A stretch of 33,202 bases of DNA. It comes from Alistipes sp. (GTDB lineage: Bacteria > Bacteroidota > Bacteroidia > Bacteroidales > Rikenellaceae). Each line of letters opens with the position of its first letter. Position 1 is the first letter of the stretch. Below, piece by piece: positions 7,762 through 16,294 of the stretch. Under the pieces are notes generated by a model. That model had not been told where the DNA came from. It saw nothing but the letters and a program-made list of their open reading frames with translations, and searched no databases. Made by a program: the position numbers and the translations under genes. Where the stretch lies: positions 1-33,202 of the forward strand of contig JAFVRN010000001.1 in NCBI GenBank assembly GCA_017504265.1, in the 5' to 3' direction.

Positions 7762-8715
7762 ATGGCATCCAGACTTTTTGCTGCACCCTCACCCCATATT
7801 CACGGTGGCGAATCTACTCGTCGCATTATGGGGGATGTGGTCTTGGCACTACTTCCGGCACTATGCGTATCGACATATGTGCTTGGCTGGCGTGTATTAC
7901 TAACCACGGCTATCGCTGTTGCAGCCTGCGTACTCTTCGAGTACCTTATTCAGCGATTTATGTTTAAGCGCAGCTCGACTATCGGCGATCTCTCGGCCGT
8001 GGTAACGGGTATATTGCTCGCCTTCAACCTACCTGCCGGCATCCCTTGGTGGATTATTATCATCGGGGCATTGGTAGCCATCGGCATCGGTAAGATGACC
8101 TTTGGCGGCTTGGGTTGCAACCCCTTCAACCCTGCACTTACGGGACGTATCTTCCTGCTTATAGCCTACCCCGTGCAGATGACCGACTGGACAACGGGTA
8201 TTCCCGATACGGTATCGGGTTCTACGATGCTTGCCGATGTCAAGGCGGGTGTATATGGTGTTAGCGAGATAGACTTCGTAGCGATGCTCGGTGGTCATAT
8301 GAACGGCTCGCTCGGCGAGATTGGTTCATTTGCACTTATCCTCGGCGGTATCTACCTGCTATGCCGCAGGGTTATTACATGGCATATTCCTGTCTCGATA
8401 CTGGCCACCATGGCACTCTTTGCGCTGTGTGTTGCCGCAGGCGAGGGTGGCGATATGCTCTATAAGCTACCTCTATTCCACATATTGGCAGGCGGTGCAC
8501 TGCTCGGTGCTATCTTTATGGCTACGGACTACTCTACATCGCCTATGACACACACAGGTATGTTAATCTATGGTGTCGGCATCGGTCTTATCACGATGAT
8601 TATCCGTCTGTGGGGTGCATATCCCGAGGGTATGTCGTTTGCGATATTTATCATGAATGCCGCAACACCGCTAATCAACAAGTATTGTCGTCCGAAGCGT
8701 TTCGGAACTAAATAG
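7762..8715 (+). CDS. rnfD: Rnf complex subunit RnfD (flavinylated membrane subunit)
   Basis: 317 residues, NqrB/RnfD family, with around eight to ten membrane helices. The likely covalent FMN site is SGSTMLADVK near residue 155, matching the SGAT-type flavinylation motif of NqrB/RnfD, with Thr as acceptor. GGLGCNPFNPALTGR and ATDYSTSPMTHTGMLIYGVG are conserved family segments. It forms part of the ion channel and electron wire across the inner membrane together with RnfG, RnfE and RnfA. It is tightly spaced in the operon. Confidence 0.96.
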   Translation: MASRLFAAPSPHIHGGESTRRIMGDVVLALLPALCVSTYVLGWRVLLTTAIAVAACVLFEYLIQRFMFKRSSTIGDLSAVVTGILLAFNLPAGIPWWIIIIGALVAIGIGKMTFGGLGCNPFNPALTGRIFLLIAYPVQMTDWTTGIPDTVSGSTMLADVKAGVYGVSEIDFVAMLGGHMNGSLGEIGSFALILGGIYLLCRRVITWHIPVSILATMALFALCVAAGEGGDMLYKLPLFHILAGGALLGAIFMATDYSTSPMTHTGMLIYGVGIGLITMIIRLWGAYPEGMSFAIFIMNAATPLINKYCRPKRFGTK

Positions 8716-8729
8716 AGGGGAGAAAGAGT

Positions 8730-9491
8730 ATGAAGAGTTCATTAAAAAATATGGTGGTGGTACTCTTTTCGATTACCGCTATTGCAGCCCTTCTTGTAGC
8801 CCTTGTCAATGAGCTTACGCTCGACACTATCAAGGCTACTGAGGCGCATAACAAGGATTTGGCGAAGTTGGAGGTGCTACCTCCATTTGATGGCGAGGCT
8901 CGATACGAGGAGATCGGCCACAGCATTAACGATGGCGCACTCACTATCAACGTAACCAAGATTAGCAACAGCACGGATGGCAGCCTTGTAGGTTATGCCG
9001 TAGAGGCACCAAGCATAACAAAGAATGGCTATGCAGACCGCATATACCTTATGGTAGGTTTTGTCGAAACGGAGCAGGGTACGCTTATCAATGGCGTTAA
9101 GGTACTCTCGCAGAAGGAGACACCGGGTCTTGGTGCAAATATGACAAAGGAGGGCAATGCCCTGGAGCGAAGCGTTGTGGGCAACAACCCTTCGGCTATG
9201 ACCTTCAAGGTTAAGAAGGATGATGCGTCGGGTTCGTTCGACTCGCTTACGGGCTCTACCGTATCGTCACGTGCCTATGCCAATGCTATCGAGACGGCAT
9301 ATGCTGCCTACCTTTGGGCTAAGGGTGAGCTTCCTACAAGTAGCGATGCTCAGTCGGGTGCTACGAAGGGTAGTCAGACAAGCGACGATGATAGCGTGGC
9401 CGTAGATGCGGAGAGTGGTGCGACACTCACCGACGGAAGTAACTATGAGCAGGAGCTTGAAGCTCAGAAAGGAGATATAAGCAATGAGTAA
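8730..9491 (+). CDS. rnfG: Rnf complex subunit RnfG with extra flavinylation-like motifs
   Basis: 253 residues, somewhat longer than the usual 190-210. It has one N-terminal membrane helix (about 8-27) and then a periplasmic FMN-binding domain. The expected covalent FMN site is DSLTGSTVSSRA (residues 171-182; acceptor Thr177). The C-terminal tail beyond about residue 200 adds DAQSGATKGS (206-215) and DAESGATLTD (226-235), both of the DxxSGAT form used by ApbE-type flavin transferases. RnfG relays electrons between RnfD and the rest of the membrane module. It overlaps rnfE by 8 nt. The extra motifs may be bound by flavin or may be decoys; this cannot be decided from sequence. Confidence 0.96.
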   Translation: MKSSLKNMVVVLFSITAIAALLVALVNELTLDTIKATEAHNKDLAKLEVLPPFDGEARYEEIGHSINDGALTINVTKISNSTDGSLVGYAVEAPSITKNGYADRIYLMVGFVETEQGTLINGVKVLSQKETPGLGANMTKEGNALERSVVGNNPSAMTFKVKKDDASGSFDSLTGSTVSSRAYANAIETAYAAYLWAKGELPTSSDAQSGATKGSQTSDDDSVAVDAESGATLTDGSNYEQELEAQKGDISNE

Positions 9492-10068
9492 ACTGCAACT
9501 TATAACCAAGGGTATACTTAAAGAGAACCCTACGTTTGTCCTCATATTGGGTATGTGTCCGACGTTGGGTGTCACCTCTTCGGCAATCAATGGTATGGGT
9601 ATGGGTGTAGCCACCATGGCTGTACTTATACTGTCGAATATTGTAATATCGCTCATCAAGAACATCGTTCCCGACAAGGTACGTATTCCGGTCTTTATCG
9701 TGGTTATCGCCTCGTTTGTCACCATTATCGAGATGCTTATGAAGGCCTATGTTCCCGCGCTATATGCCTCATTAGGTGTGTTTATTCCACTTATCGTGGT
9801 AAACTGCATCATCTTGGGTCGCGCCGAGGCCTTTGCCTCGAAGAATGGTGTATGGGACTCTGCGCTTGACGGTGTAGGCATAGGCTTGGGCTTCACGCTA
9901 TCGCTTACGGCTATAGGATCGGTGCGTGAGATATTGGGTACGGGTGCTATCTTCGGATGGTCGTTTGCTCCCGATGTTATGCCTCTTGTATTCGTCCTTG
10001 CCCCGGGTGGCTTCCTTGCATTAGGCTACCTTATGGTATTGTTCAACAAAATCGCAAAACGAAAGTAA
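9484..10068 (+). CDS. rnfE: Rnf complex subunit RnfE
   Basis: 194 residues, NqrD/RnfE family. It has six predicted membrane helices and the conserved N-terminal KENPTFVLILGMCPTLGVTS segment, whose Cys is part of the buried 2Fe-2S site shared with RnfA. It is an integral inner-membrane subunit of the ion-translocating ferredoxin:NAD+ oxidoreductase. The start overlaps the end of rnfG by 8 nt and rnfA follows after 6 nt, so translation is probably coupled. Nothing unusual in length or composition. Confidence 0.97.
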   Translation: MSKLQLITKGILKENPTFVLILGMCPTLGVTSSAINGMGMGVATMAVLILSNIVISLIKNIVPDKVRIPVFIVVIASFVTIIEMLMKAYVPALYASLGVFIPLIVVNCIILGRAEAFASKNGVWDSALDGVGIGLGFTLSLTAIGSVREILGTGAIFGWSFAPDVMPLVFVLAPGGFLALGYLMVLFNKIAKRK

Positions 10069-10074
10069 TAAGCT

Positions 10075-10725
10075 ATGGATACTATTAATATTTCGAAAGA
10101 GGTTATTACCGCCTTTGAGACAGGTAGCGTCGAGGCTGCCCCCATCACACTTATTGCCATTATCATCGGTGCAATATTTGTGAACAACGTGGTTCTATCG
10201 CAGTTCCTCGGAATATGCCCCTTCCTCGGTGTTTCGTCAAAGGTTGAGACATCGCTCGGTATGGGTATGGCTGTAACTTTCGTTATGGCACTCTCGGCAG
10301 TTGTTACCTGGTGTTTGCAGAACTATATCCTTGTGCCATTTGGCATCGAGTATATGCAGACCATCGTCTTTATTCTGGTCATCGCGGCTCTGGTGCAGAT
10401 GGTCGAAATCGTACTTAAAAAGGTCTCACCATCGCTCTACCAGGCATTAGGTATCTTCCTACCCCTTATCACCACAAACTGTGCTGTGCTTGGTGTAGCA
10501 ATCCTTATGGTACAGAAGGAGTTCGGACTACTCACAGGTGTGGTATACTCGGTATCTACGGCATTGGGCTTTGCCTTGGCTTTGGTGCTGTTTGCCGGCA
10601 TCCGTGAGCGTCTCGATGTAGAGGATGTACCTCAGGCTTTGAAGGGTGTGCCTATTGCACTTATCACAGCGAGCCTCTTGGCGATGGCCTTTATGGGCTT
10701 TGCCAATGTTGTACCTCTGCCATAG
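10075..10725 (+). CDS. rnfA: Rnf complex subunit RnfA
   Basis: 216 residues, NqrE/RnfA family. The first 25 residues are an extension compared with the usual subunit of about 190 residues. The family core then starts with VNNVVLSQFLGICPFLGVS, whose Cys mirrors that of RnfE. Six membrane helices follow, with LPLITTNCAVLGVA as a second conserved segment. RnfA and RnfE are inverted-topology homologues that together hold a 2Fe-2S cluster. It is the last gene of the operon and a strong hairpin follows 22 nt later. Confidence 0.97.
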   Translation: MDTINISKEVITAFETGSVEAAPITLIAIIIGAIFVNNVVLSQFLGICPFLGVSSKVETSLGMGMAVTFVMALSAVVTWCLQNYILVPFGIEYMQTIVFILVIAALVQMVEIVLKKVSPSLYQALGIFLPLITTNCAVLGVAILMVQKEFGLLTGVVYSVSTALGFALALVLFAGIRERLDVEDVPQALKGVPIALITASLLAMAFMGFANVVPLP

Positions 10726-10747
10726 CACATCCAAAACAGTATATAGC

Positions 10748-10778
10748 AGCGAGGTTATCCCGAAAGGATAGCCTCGCT
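10748..10778 (+). terminator. Terminator hairpin after rnfA
   Basis: AGCGAGGTTATCC pairs with GGATAGCCTCGCT (13 bp, one G-U) around a short loop. The following U content is low, so this may be a 3' end stabiliser as much as a terminator. It marks the end of the rnf operon. Confidence 0.7.
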
Positions 10779-10834
10779 ACTTACATATGTATAATAATAG
10801 ATACGATAATCTTTTAGTTTTAACGATTATTTAT

Positions 10835-10842
10835 TACTTTTG
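10835..10842 (+). promoter_or_regulatory. Candidate -7 promoter motif for the nuclease lipoprotein
   Basis: TACTTTTG fits TAnnTTTG and lies 42 nt before the ATG; TTTT at 10812-10815 is at about the -33 position. Confidence 0.5.
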
Positions 10843-10884
10843 TGGTGCTAAACGAAAAACGAATATCCCCCACACAATAATACG

Positions 10885-13311
10885 ATGAAACGATTTACAC
10901 TACTACTGATTGCTCTCACCGTGATGGGAGCCTGCTCTGACAACTATACGGATAGTATACTACCGAGTGATAAGTATATAGATGTCGCATTTGAAAATGA
11001 GGATACCCGCATATCGCTGTATAGCGGTAAGAGCATTTGGACTAAGGGCGATGCACTCACGGGCTTCTACCACTCTACGACAAATAGCAAATGGCTATAC
11101 GACGGCGAAACAGGAGCACGCGTAGGTAAGCTCTACCCCGCTGCCACACTCGACGAGGATGATGCGCGAACACGTTCGGTGCTTATATACCCCTACAACG
11201 AGAAGCATAGCCTTGTAGGCGATGGCTACGATGTTGTTATCTCTCTACCCGCAACACAACACTACGCCACGGGTAGCTTCGGCACAGATGGCGTGACGAT
11301 GATAGCATCGAGCGACAACAACTGTTTCGCTCTTCGTAACGTATGCGGATGGCTGATGCTACAATTTACGGGTCAGGGCGAGAGTGTCGAGAGCATTACG
11401 CTCTATGGCAACGATGGCGAACAGCTTGCAGGCGATATATACGTTGAGTCGAAGAGCGGCATAGCCACACTCGCTACCGATGCCACATACTGTAACAAGG
11501 CTGAGGTCGATATCGACGACGTGGAGATAGCCACCGACCTACGACTACTTGTCGAAGAGGAGGTAATCCTATCGGACAAGGCTACAACATTCTATATTGC
11601 ACTTCCTCCACAGAAGTTCAGCAATGGTATTATGGTAGATATCAAGTGTGAAGGATATGTTGCTTCGACATTTGTCACACACCGCAGCATAGAGATCAAG
11701 CGTAATAATATTACCCCTATGGCATCCCTCACCTTCTCGGGACGCGAGGAGGAAGACCACGGTGGTGGTGACGGCGGAGAGGATGGCAAGGATGATGGTA
11801 GCGATACTCCTACAGATGGAGCTACGGTACTATACTTCGACAATCTGGATGGCGAGGAGGCGACACAGAACTATGGTTCAAGTGGCACATATTGGCCCTA
11901 TATCAACCAGTTCCCCGAGTTCGCCAATCCTACGGGTAGTGCTGCCGGGAACTCGAGCTACGAGGGTAGTTATGTATCACTGCGCACTAATTACGGCTCG
12001 AACAGCGATAAGTCGGACTATGCAGGATCGGGCGTAAACTACTTCTTCTTTGGACGTGAGGCCTATGTCATAATAAAGAATATCGCACTGAATGGCGCGT
12101 ATAAGAATCTAAGCCTTACGTTTGGTGGCGAGAAGTATGCGACAGGTGGCGATAACATGTACACACCTTCCGAGCTGCACGTTATGCTCTCGGAGGATGG
12201 TGAGCTGTGGCACGACCTAAATTATAGCTATGCCGGCACGACCGAGGGTCGCTGGAATGTGGCTACCGCCGACTTTACCCTCGCTGATGCGCCACAACAG
12301 CTACATATCAAGTTCCTATGCGACGTGGACAGCGCATATCGTATCGACGACATCAAGCTCGTCACAGGTGTCGGTGGTCAGCTGATAGACCTCGGCAGCA
12401 TCCCCGACGATGGCGGCTCGGATGACGGTGGCTCGGGCGGTGGCGGCTCGGGGGATGATATACCGGTATGCGGCACAACCTATCGTAGCGGCTGGTATGA
12501 GCTACCCTCGGAGGCTGATAGCAACTCGGACGGCCGCGACGACAACAACGACACATACTACTACGCGCACCACCTATGCGCAGGTAGCGAGCGTAACGCA
12601 CAGCGTACGGGCAGCGCACGTAACTACACGGTATGTTTCAGCAGCGAGCACCACTGTCCCATGTGGGTAGCAGCACCACGACACTCGATGTACGAGGGTT
12701 CGGCAGACCGCACGGATGCCTATGGCAAAGACCCGCAAATACCATCCGACATACAGTATAACAGCAAGTCTACCGGTGGCGGATGCAACAAGGGACATAT
12801 GTTAGGTTCGGCCGAGCGCACCTCATCGTCGGCTACCAACAAGCAGGTGTTCTACTACACAAATATCGCACCGCAGTACTCCGATACATTCAATACGGGA
12901 GGTGGCGCATGGAACAACCTCGAAGACCACATCGACGGCCTTGTATGCCGAGATACGCTCTATGAGGTTGTAGGCTGCTACTTCGAGAAATATACCGACA
13001 AGTATGGAAATACGGGTACTCCTACGAAGATTTCATTTGGCGGTCGTAGCGACGTATCACGCCCCACGATGTTCTACTACGCACTGCTACGCACCAAGAG
13101 TGGTAACACGGGAAAGAGCGTCAGGGAGTGTTCCGCGAGCGAGTTGCAGTGTGCCGCCTTTGTCATATGCCACGAGCAGGATAAGGGTCACAAGCCCGAA
13201 GCACGAGATATTATCTCTATCGAGGAGTTGGAGCAACTCACCGGTTTCAGCTACTTCGACAACGTACCAAACGCACCTAAGAGCGTGGTAAACGCCTCGG
13301 ATTGGCTATAA
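10885..13311 (+). CDS. Surface lipoprotein: fimbrillin-like domain, jelly-roll-like domain and DNA/RNA non-specific endonuclease
   Basis: 808 residues. A lipoprotein signal with lipobox VMGAC (Cys17) is followed by residues 25-285, which resemble the fimbrillin-like N domains of Bacteroidota (W..GD, YP, LPATQHYATGSF, then MIASS and an ISLxG-like strand). A Gly/Asp linker (291-311) leads to a beta-rich domain (315-495) that looks like a carbohydrate- or protein-binding jelly roll. A second Gly/Ser/Asp linker (508-525) precedes the nuclease domain (529-808). The nuclease signature reads NKGHML (635-640) where NucA/EndoG enzymes have DRGH; His638 is the general base. TNIAPQ (659-664), Asn670 and WNNLE (676-680) complete the metal site. 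It probably degrades extracellular nucleic acid for nutrition or biofilm purposes. The gene stands alone with its own promoter. Confidence 0.85.
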   Translation: MKRFTLLLIALTVMGACSDNYTDSILPSDKYIDVAFENEDTRISLYSGKSIWTKGDALTGFYHSTTNSKWLYDGETGARVGKLYPAATLDEDDARTRSVLIYPYNEKHSLVGDGYDVVISLPATQHYATGSFGTDGVTMIASSDNNCFALRNVCGWLMLQFTGQGESVESITLYGNDGEQLAGDIYVESKSGIATLATDATYCNKAEVDIDDVEIATDLRLLVEEEVILSDKATTFYIALPPQKFSNGIMVDIKCEGYVASTFVTHRSIEIKRNNITPMASLTFSGREEEDHGGGDGGEDGKDDGSDTPTDGATVLYFDNLDGEEATQNYGSSGTYWPYINQFPEFANPTGSAAGNSSYEGSYVSLRTNYGSNSDKSDYAGSGVNYFFFGREAYVIIKNIALNGAYKNLSLTFGGEKYATGGDNMYTPSELHVMLSEDGELWHDLNYSYAGTTEGRWNVATADFTLADAPQQLHIKFLCDVDSAYRIDDIKLVTGVGGQLIDLGSIPDDGGSDDGGSGGGGSGDDIPVCGTTYRSGWYELPSEADSNSDGRDDNNDTYYYAHHLCAGSERNAQRTGSARNYTVCFSSEHHCPMWVAAPRHSMYEGSADRTDAYGKDPQIPSDIQYNSKSTGGGCNKGHMLGSAERTSSSATNKQVFYYTNIAPQYSDTFNTGGGAWNNLEDHIDGLVCRDTLYEVVGCYFEKYTDKYGNTGTPTKISFGGRSDVSRPTMFYYALLRTKSGNTGKSVRECSASELQCAAFVICHEQDKGHKPEARDIISIEELEQLTGFSYFDNVPNAPKSVVNASDWL

Positions 13312-13334
13312 CCAAGACATACGAGCATAAATAT

Positions 13335-13399
13335 GGGCGTGTCCAACCAAGCGTTGGGCGCGCTCTTTTGTTAGTAGTTGTATTACAAGAACAATTTTG
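13335..13399 (+). repeat. Hairpin-plus-tail repeat, copy 2 (terminator-like)
   Basis: GGGCGTGTCCAAC pairs with GTTGGGCGCGCTC (G-U pairs allowed), followed by CTTTTGTT and a conserved AT-rich tail ending ACAATTTTG. It sits 23 nt after the nuclease stop and can act as its terminator. The tail is shared with copies at 142 and 18861. Confidence 0.7.
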
Positions 13400-13478
13400 G
13401 GCTTATTGGTCAAAATAGTATCTACGTAATAGCACCCGCGCATGGCATATGAGCGGAGCAGCAGCTACAATGACATAA

Positions 13479-13522
13479 AAAGCCCCGAACGGGATACTGA
13501 CGTATTTCCCATTCGAGGCTTT
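13479..13522 (-). terminator. Terminator of gdhA
   Basis: Two 16-nt arms, AAAGCCCCGAACGGGA and TCCCATTCGAGGCTTT, pair with wobble pairs. On the minus strand the hairpin is followed by a run of T. The core, including the TGACGTA loop, resembles the centre of the palindrome at 30260-30385. Confidence 0.8.
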
Positions 13523-13561
13523 AATTGAAGCGTTGCTAAAGCTTCGCTATCAGCTAAATGA

Positions 13562-14905
13562 TTAGATGATACCCTGCTCAAGCATAGCCTGTGCTACCTT
13601 CATGAAACCTGCGATGTTAGCACCCTTAACGTAGTTAACAGTACCGTCTGGCTGTGTACCAAACTCAACGCAAGCCTCGTGGATAGACTTCATGATGAAG
13701 TGGAGCTTATCATCAACCTCCTCACCTGCCCAAGAGATGTGCATACAGTTCTGAGTCATCTCAAGACCAGAAGTAGCAACACCACCAGCGTTCACAGCCT
13801 TACCAGGAGCGAAGAGGATACCTGCTGACTGGAATGCGTGGATAGCCTCAGGAGTACAACCCATGTTAGAAACCTCGGCGCAGCACCATGTACCGTTAGC
13901 CAAAAGCTCCTTAGCATCAGCCTCGTTCAACTCGTTCTGGAATGCGCAAGGAAGAGCGATGTCACACTTAACAGACCAAGCCTTCTTGCCTGCAGTGAAC
14001 TTACAAGCCTCAGGGAACTTAGTAGCCATATCCTCAACCTTGTTGCGGTTAGAAGAACGCATAACAAGCATATAGTCAATCATCTCAGAAGTGATACCTG
14101 CAGGAATCTCGCAAACGCCATCAGGACCAGAGATTGCTACAACCTTAGCACCAAGCTCAGTAGCCTTCTTAGATGCACCCCAAGCTACGTTACCGAAGCC
14201 TGAAACAGCAACTGTCTTGCCCTTAAGATCCTTACCAGCCTTTGCCAACATATACTCTACGAAGTACAAAGCACCGTAACCAGTAGCCTCAGGACGGAGG
14301 ATAGAACCACCCCAAGTCATACCCTTACCGGTCAATACACCAGTGTGGTACTTGCGAGCAAGCTTCTGATACATACCATTGAGGAAGCCGATCTCACGAC
14401 CACCTACACCTACGTCACCGGCAGGAACGTCGGTATCAACACCGATGTTGTTCCACAACTCCTGCATGAAGGCCTGGCAGAAACGCATAATCTCGCCATC
14501 TGACTTGCCAACAGGGTTGAAGTCTGAACCACCCTTAGCACCACCCATAGGAAGTGTAGTCAAGGCGTTCTTGAAAGTCTGCTCGAAACCGAGGAACTTC
14601 AACATTGAAGGATTCACAGCTGGGTGGAAACGCAAACCGCCCTTGTAAGGACCGATAGCTGAGTTAAACTGTACACGGTAACCGAGGTTAGTCTGAACCT
14701 CACCATTGTCATCAACCCATGTTACACGGAAAGTGAAGATACGATCTGGCTCAACCATGCGCTCAACGATCTTTGCCTTCTCATACTCGGGGTGCTGGTT
14801 GTAAACCTCCTCGATTGACTCCAATACCTCCTGAACAGCCTGCAAGTACTCGCTCTCGCCTGGGTGCTTGGCCTCCAAATTGGCCATGATAACTTTTACA
14901 TCCAT
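13562..14905 (-). CDS. gdhA: Glutamate dehydrogenase (NADP-type, hexameric)
   Basis: 447 residues, the standard size of the small hexameric GDH. PMGGAKGGSDFNPVGKS holds the catalytic Lys (Lys124), and RVQFNSAIGPYKGGLRFHP is the glutamate-binding segment. GFGNVAWGASKKATELGAKVV is the dinucleotide-binding fold, and VNAGGVATSGLEMTQN is conserved near the end. It interconverts 2-oxoglutarate plus ammonia and glutamate in the cytoplasm. The length and sequence suit the anabolic NADPH enzyme, though the cofactor was not tested. Codons are strongly biased, as expected for abundant proteins. It has its own promoter and terminator. Confidence 0.97.
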   Translation of the reverse strand: MDVKVIMANLEAKHPGESEYLQAVQEVLESIEEVYNQHPEYEKAKIVERMVEPDRIFTFRVTWVDDNGEVQTNLGYRVQFNSAIGPYKGGLRFHPAVNPSMLKFLGFEQTFKNALTTLPMGGAKGGSDFNPVGKSDGEIMRFCQAFMQELWNNIGVDTDVPAGDVGVGGREIGFLNGMYQKLARKYHTGVLTGKGMTWGGSILRPEATGYGALYFVEYMLAKAGKDLKGKTVAVSGFGNVAWGASKKATELGAKVVAISGPDGVCEIPAGITSEMIDYMLVMRSSNRNKVEDMATKFPEACKFTAGKKAWSVKCDIALPCAFQNELNEADAKELLANGTWCCAEVSNMGCTPEAIHAFQSAGILFAPGKAVNAGGVATSGLEMTQNCMHISWAGEEVDDKLHFIMKSIHEACVEFGTQPDGTVNYVKGANIAGFMKVAQAMLEQGII

Positions 14906-15002
14906 AATTTTAGTTAAGTTAAAAGGTTATTAAATTAAAGTTGATTGTTGATTTTCATCCTCATTCTGTCATCTTGCAACACATAGCTGCATAATAGTCA
15001 TA

Positions 15003-15010
15003 CAAAGATA
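15003..15010 (-). promoter_or_regulatory. Candidate -7 promoter motif for gdhA
   Basis: Minus-strand TATCTTTG, which would give a 5' leader of about 90 nt before the gdhA ATG. No clear -33 element was seen. Confidence 0.5.
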
Positions 15011-15086
15011 AGAATAATTATCGGAGTTTGATACCTTGCACCAACTTTTTTTTTACAAAAGTGGAGTTTTTATCATATTTGATGGT

Positions 15087-15126
15087 AAAAAGGTGGCCGA
15101 CACCCCATTTTCGGAGTGCCGACCAC
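15087..15126 (-). terminator. Terminator of gcvT
   Basis: On the minus strand GTGGTCGGCACTCC pairs fully (three G-U) with GGGGTGTCGGCCAC and runs into CTTTTT. It lies 26 nt after the gcvT stop. Confidence 0.85.
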
Positions 15127-15151
15127 TACACCTATCTCTAATTCTTAGACC

Positions 15152-16246
15152 TTATACGAAAGGAAGACGTACCACCTCGGCCTTGAGCAGACGGCCACGA
15201 ACCTCAACGGCAATCTGTGTACCGGCCTTTGCAAACGCCGGCTTAACATAGCCCATACCGATACCTATCTTCAAGCAAGGTGACATCGTACCCGATGTAA
15301 CGTGACCAATATGGTTGCCTTCGAGGTCGGTCAATGAGTACTCGTGACGAGGCACACCACGGTCGATAAGCTTGAAGCCTACAAGCTTGCGCTCAACACC
15401 CTCCTTCTTCTGACGCTCCATAAGCTCACGATCGATGAAAGGCTTGTTATCAACGAACTTGGTAAGCCAGTTAAGACCTGCCTCGATAGGAGATGTGGTA
15501 TCGTCGATATCGTTACCATAGAGGCAGAAACCCTTCTCCAAACGCAACGTATCACGAGCACCGAGGCCGATGTTCTTCAAACCGAACTCCTCGCCTACCT
15601 TCCACATAGCCTCCCAGATTGTGTCGGCATCCTCGTTGTACATATATATCTCACAGCCACCCGAACCGGTATAACCCGTAGTCGAAAGGATAACCTCGCA
15701 ACCTGCAACCTTGCAAATCTTGAAGGTGTAGTACTCCATATCCTCGACAGGCTCCTCGGTCATCTTCTGCACAAGCTTCATAGCCAATGGGCCCTGAATT
15801 GCAAGCTGTGCAGTCTTTGCCGAGCCATTCTCAAGCTCCTCACCTGCCTTCATACCGAAAGCCTCACCCTCGCGGCAGATATGCTCCCAGTCCTTCTGCT
15901 CGTTGGCAGCATTCACGCAAAGCATATACTTCTGCTCGTTTATGCGATATACCAATACGTCGTCTACAATACCGCCACGACCGTTAGGCATTGTCGTATA
16001 CTGCACCTTACCGTCGTAAAGATCGCATACGTTGTTGGTAGTGATGCGCTGCAAGAACTCCGTAGCACGTGGGCCCTTAACCCAAATCTCGCCCATGTGG
16101 CTTACATCAAACACACCGCACTTCTCACGAACATTGATATGCTCGTCGTTGATGCCCGAGAACTCGATGGGCATATTGTAACCTGCAAACTCGGCCATCT
16201 TGGCACCGTTAGCAATGTGATACTTGGTAAAAGCTGTTGTTTTCAT
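15152..16246 (-). CDS. gcvT: Glycine cleavage system T protein (aminomethyltransferase)
   Basis: 364 residues, full length. The N-terminal [20 protein letters not shown] and [14 protein letters not shown] motifs and [12 protein letters not shown] are typical of GcvT and bind folate. The C-terminal [18 protein letters not shown] is the conserved barrel domain end. GcvT moves the aminomethyl group from lipoylated GcvH to tetrahydrofolate, releasing ammonia. The other gcv genes are not in the window. It follows the GNAT-like gene by 48 nt on the same strand with no promoter motif between, so the two are probably cotranscribed. Confidence 0.97.
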   Translation of the reverse strand: MKTTAFTKYHIANGAKMAEFAGYNMPIEFSGINDEHINVREKCGVFDVSHMGEIWVKGPRATEFLQRITTNNVCDLYDGKVQYTTMPNGRGGIVDDVLVYRINEQKYMLCVNAANEQKDWEHICREGEAFGMKAGEELENGSAKTAQLAIQGPLAMKLVQKMTEEPVEDMEYYTFKICKVAGCEVILSTTGYTGSGGCEIYMYNEDADTIWEAMWKVGEEFGLKNIGLGARDTLRLEKGFCLYGNDIDDTTSPIEAGLNWLTKFVDNKPFIDRELMERQKKEGVERKLVGFKLIDRGVPRHEYSLTDLEGNHIGHVTSGTMSPCLKIGIGMGYVKPAFAKAGTQIAVEVRGRLLKAEVVRLPFV

Positions 16247-16294
16247 CTGGTTTTATTGGTTTTAGATTATAATTGTTGTTACGACTGATTGCGG

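Noticed and set aside
13838-14648. Several plus-strand ORFs opposite gdhA
   Set aside because: Antisense shadows produced by the strong codon bias of gdhA.
15344-16288. Long plus-strand ORF (314 codons) opposite gcvT
   Set aside because: Antisense shadow of gcvT; Leu/His-rich composition and no family motif, while gcvT in the other strand is unambiguous.
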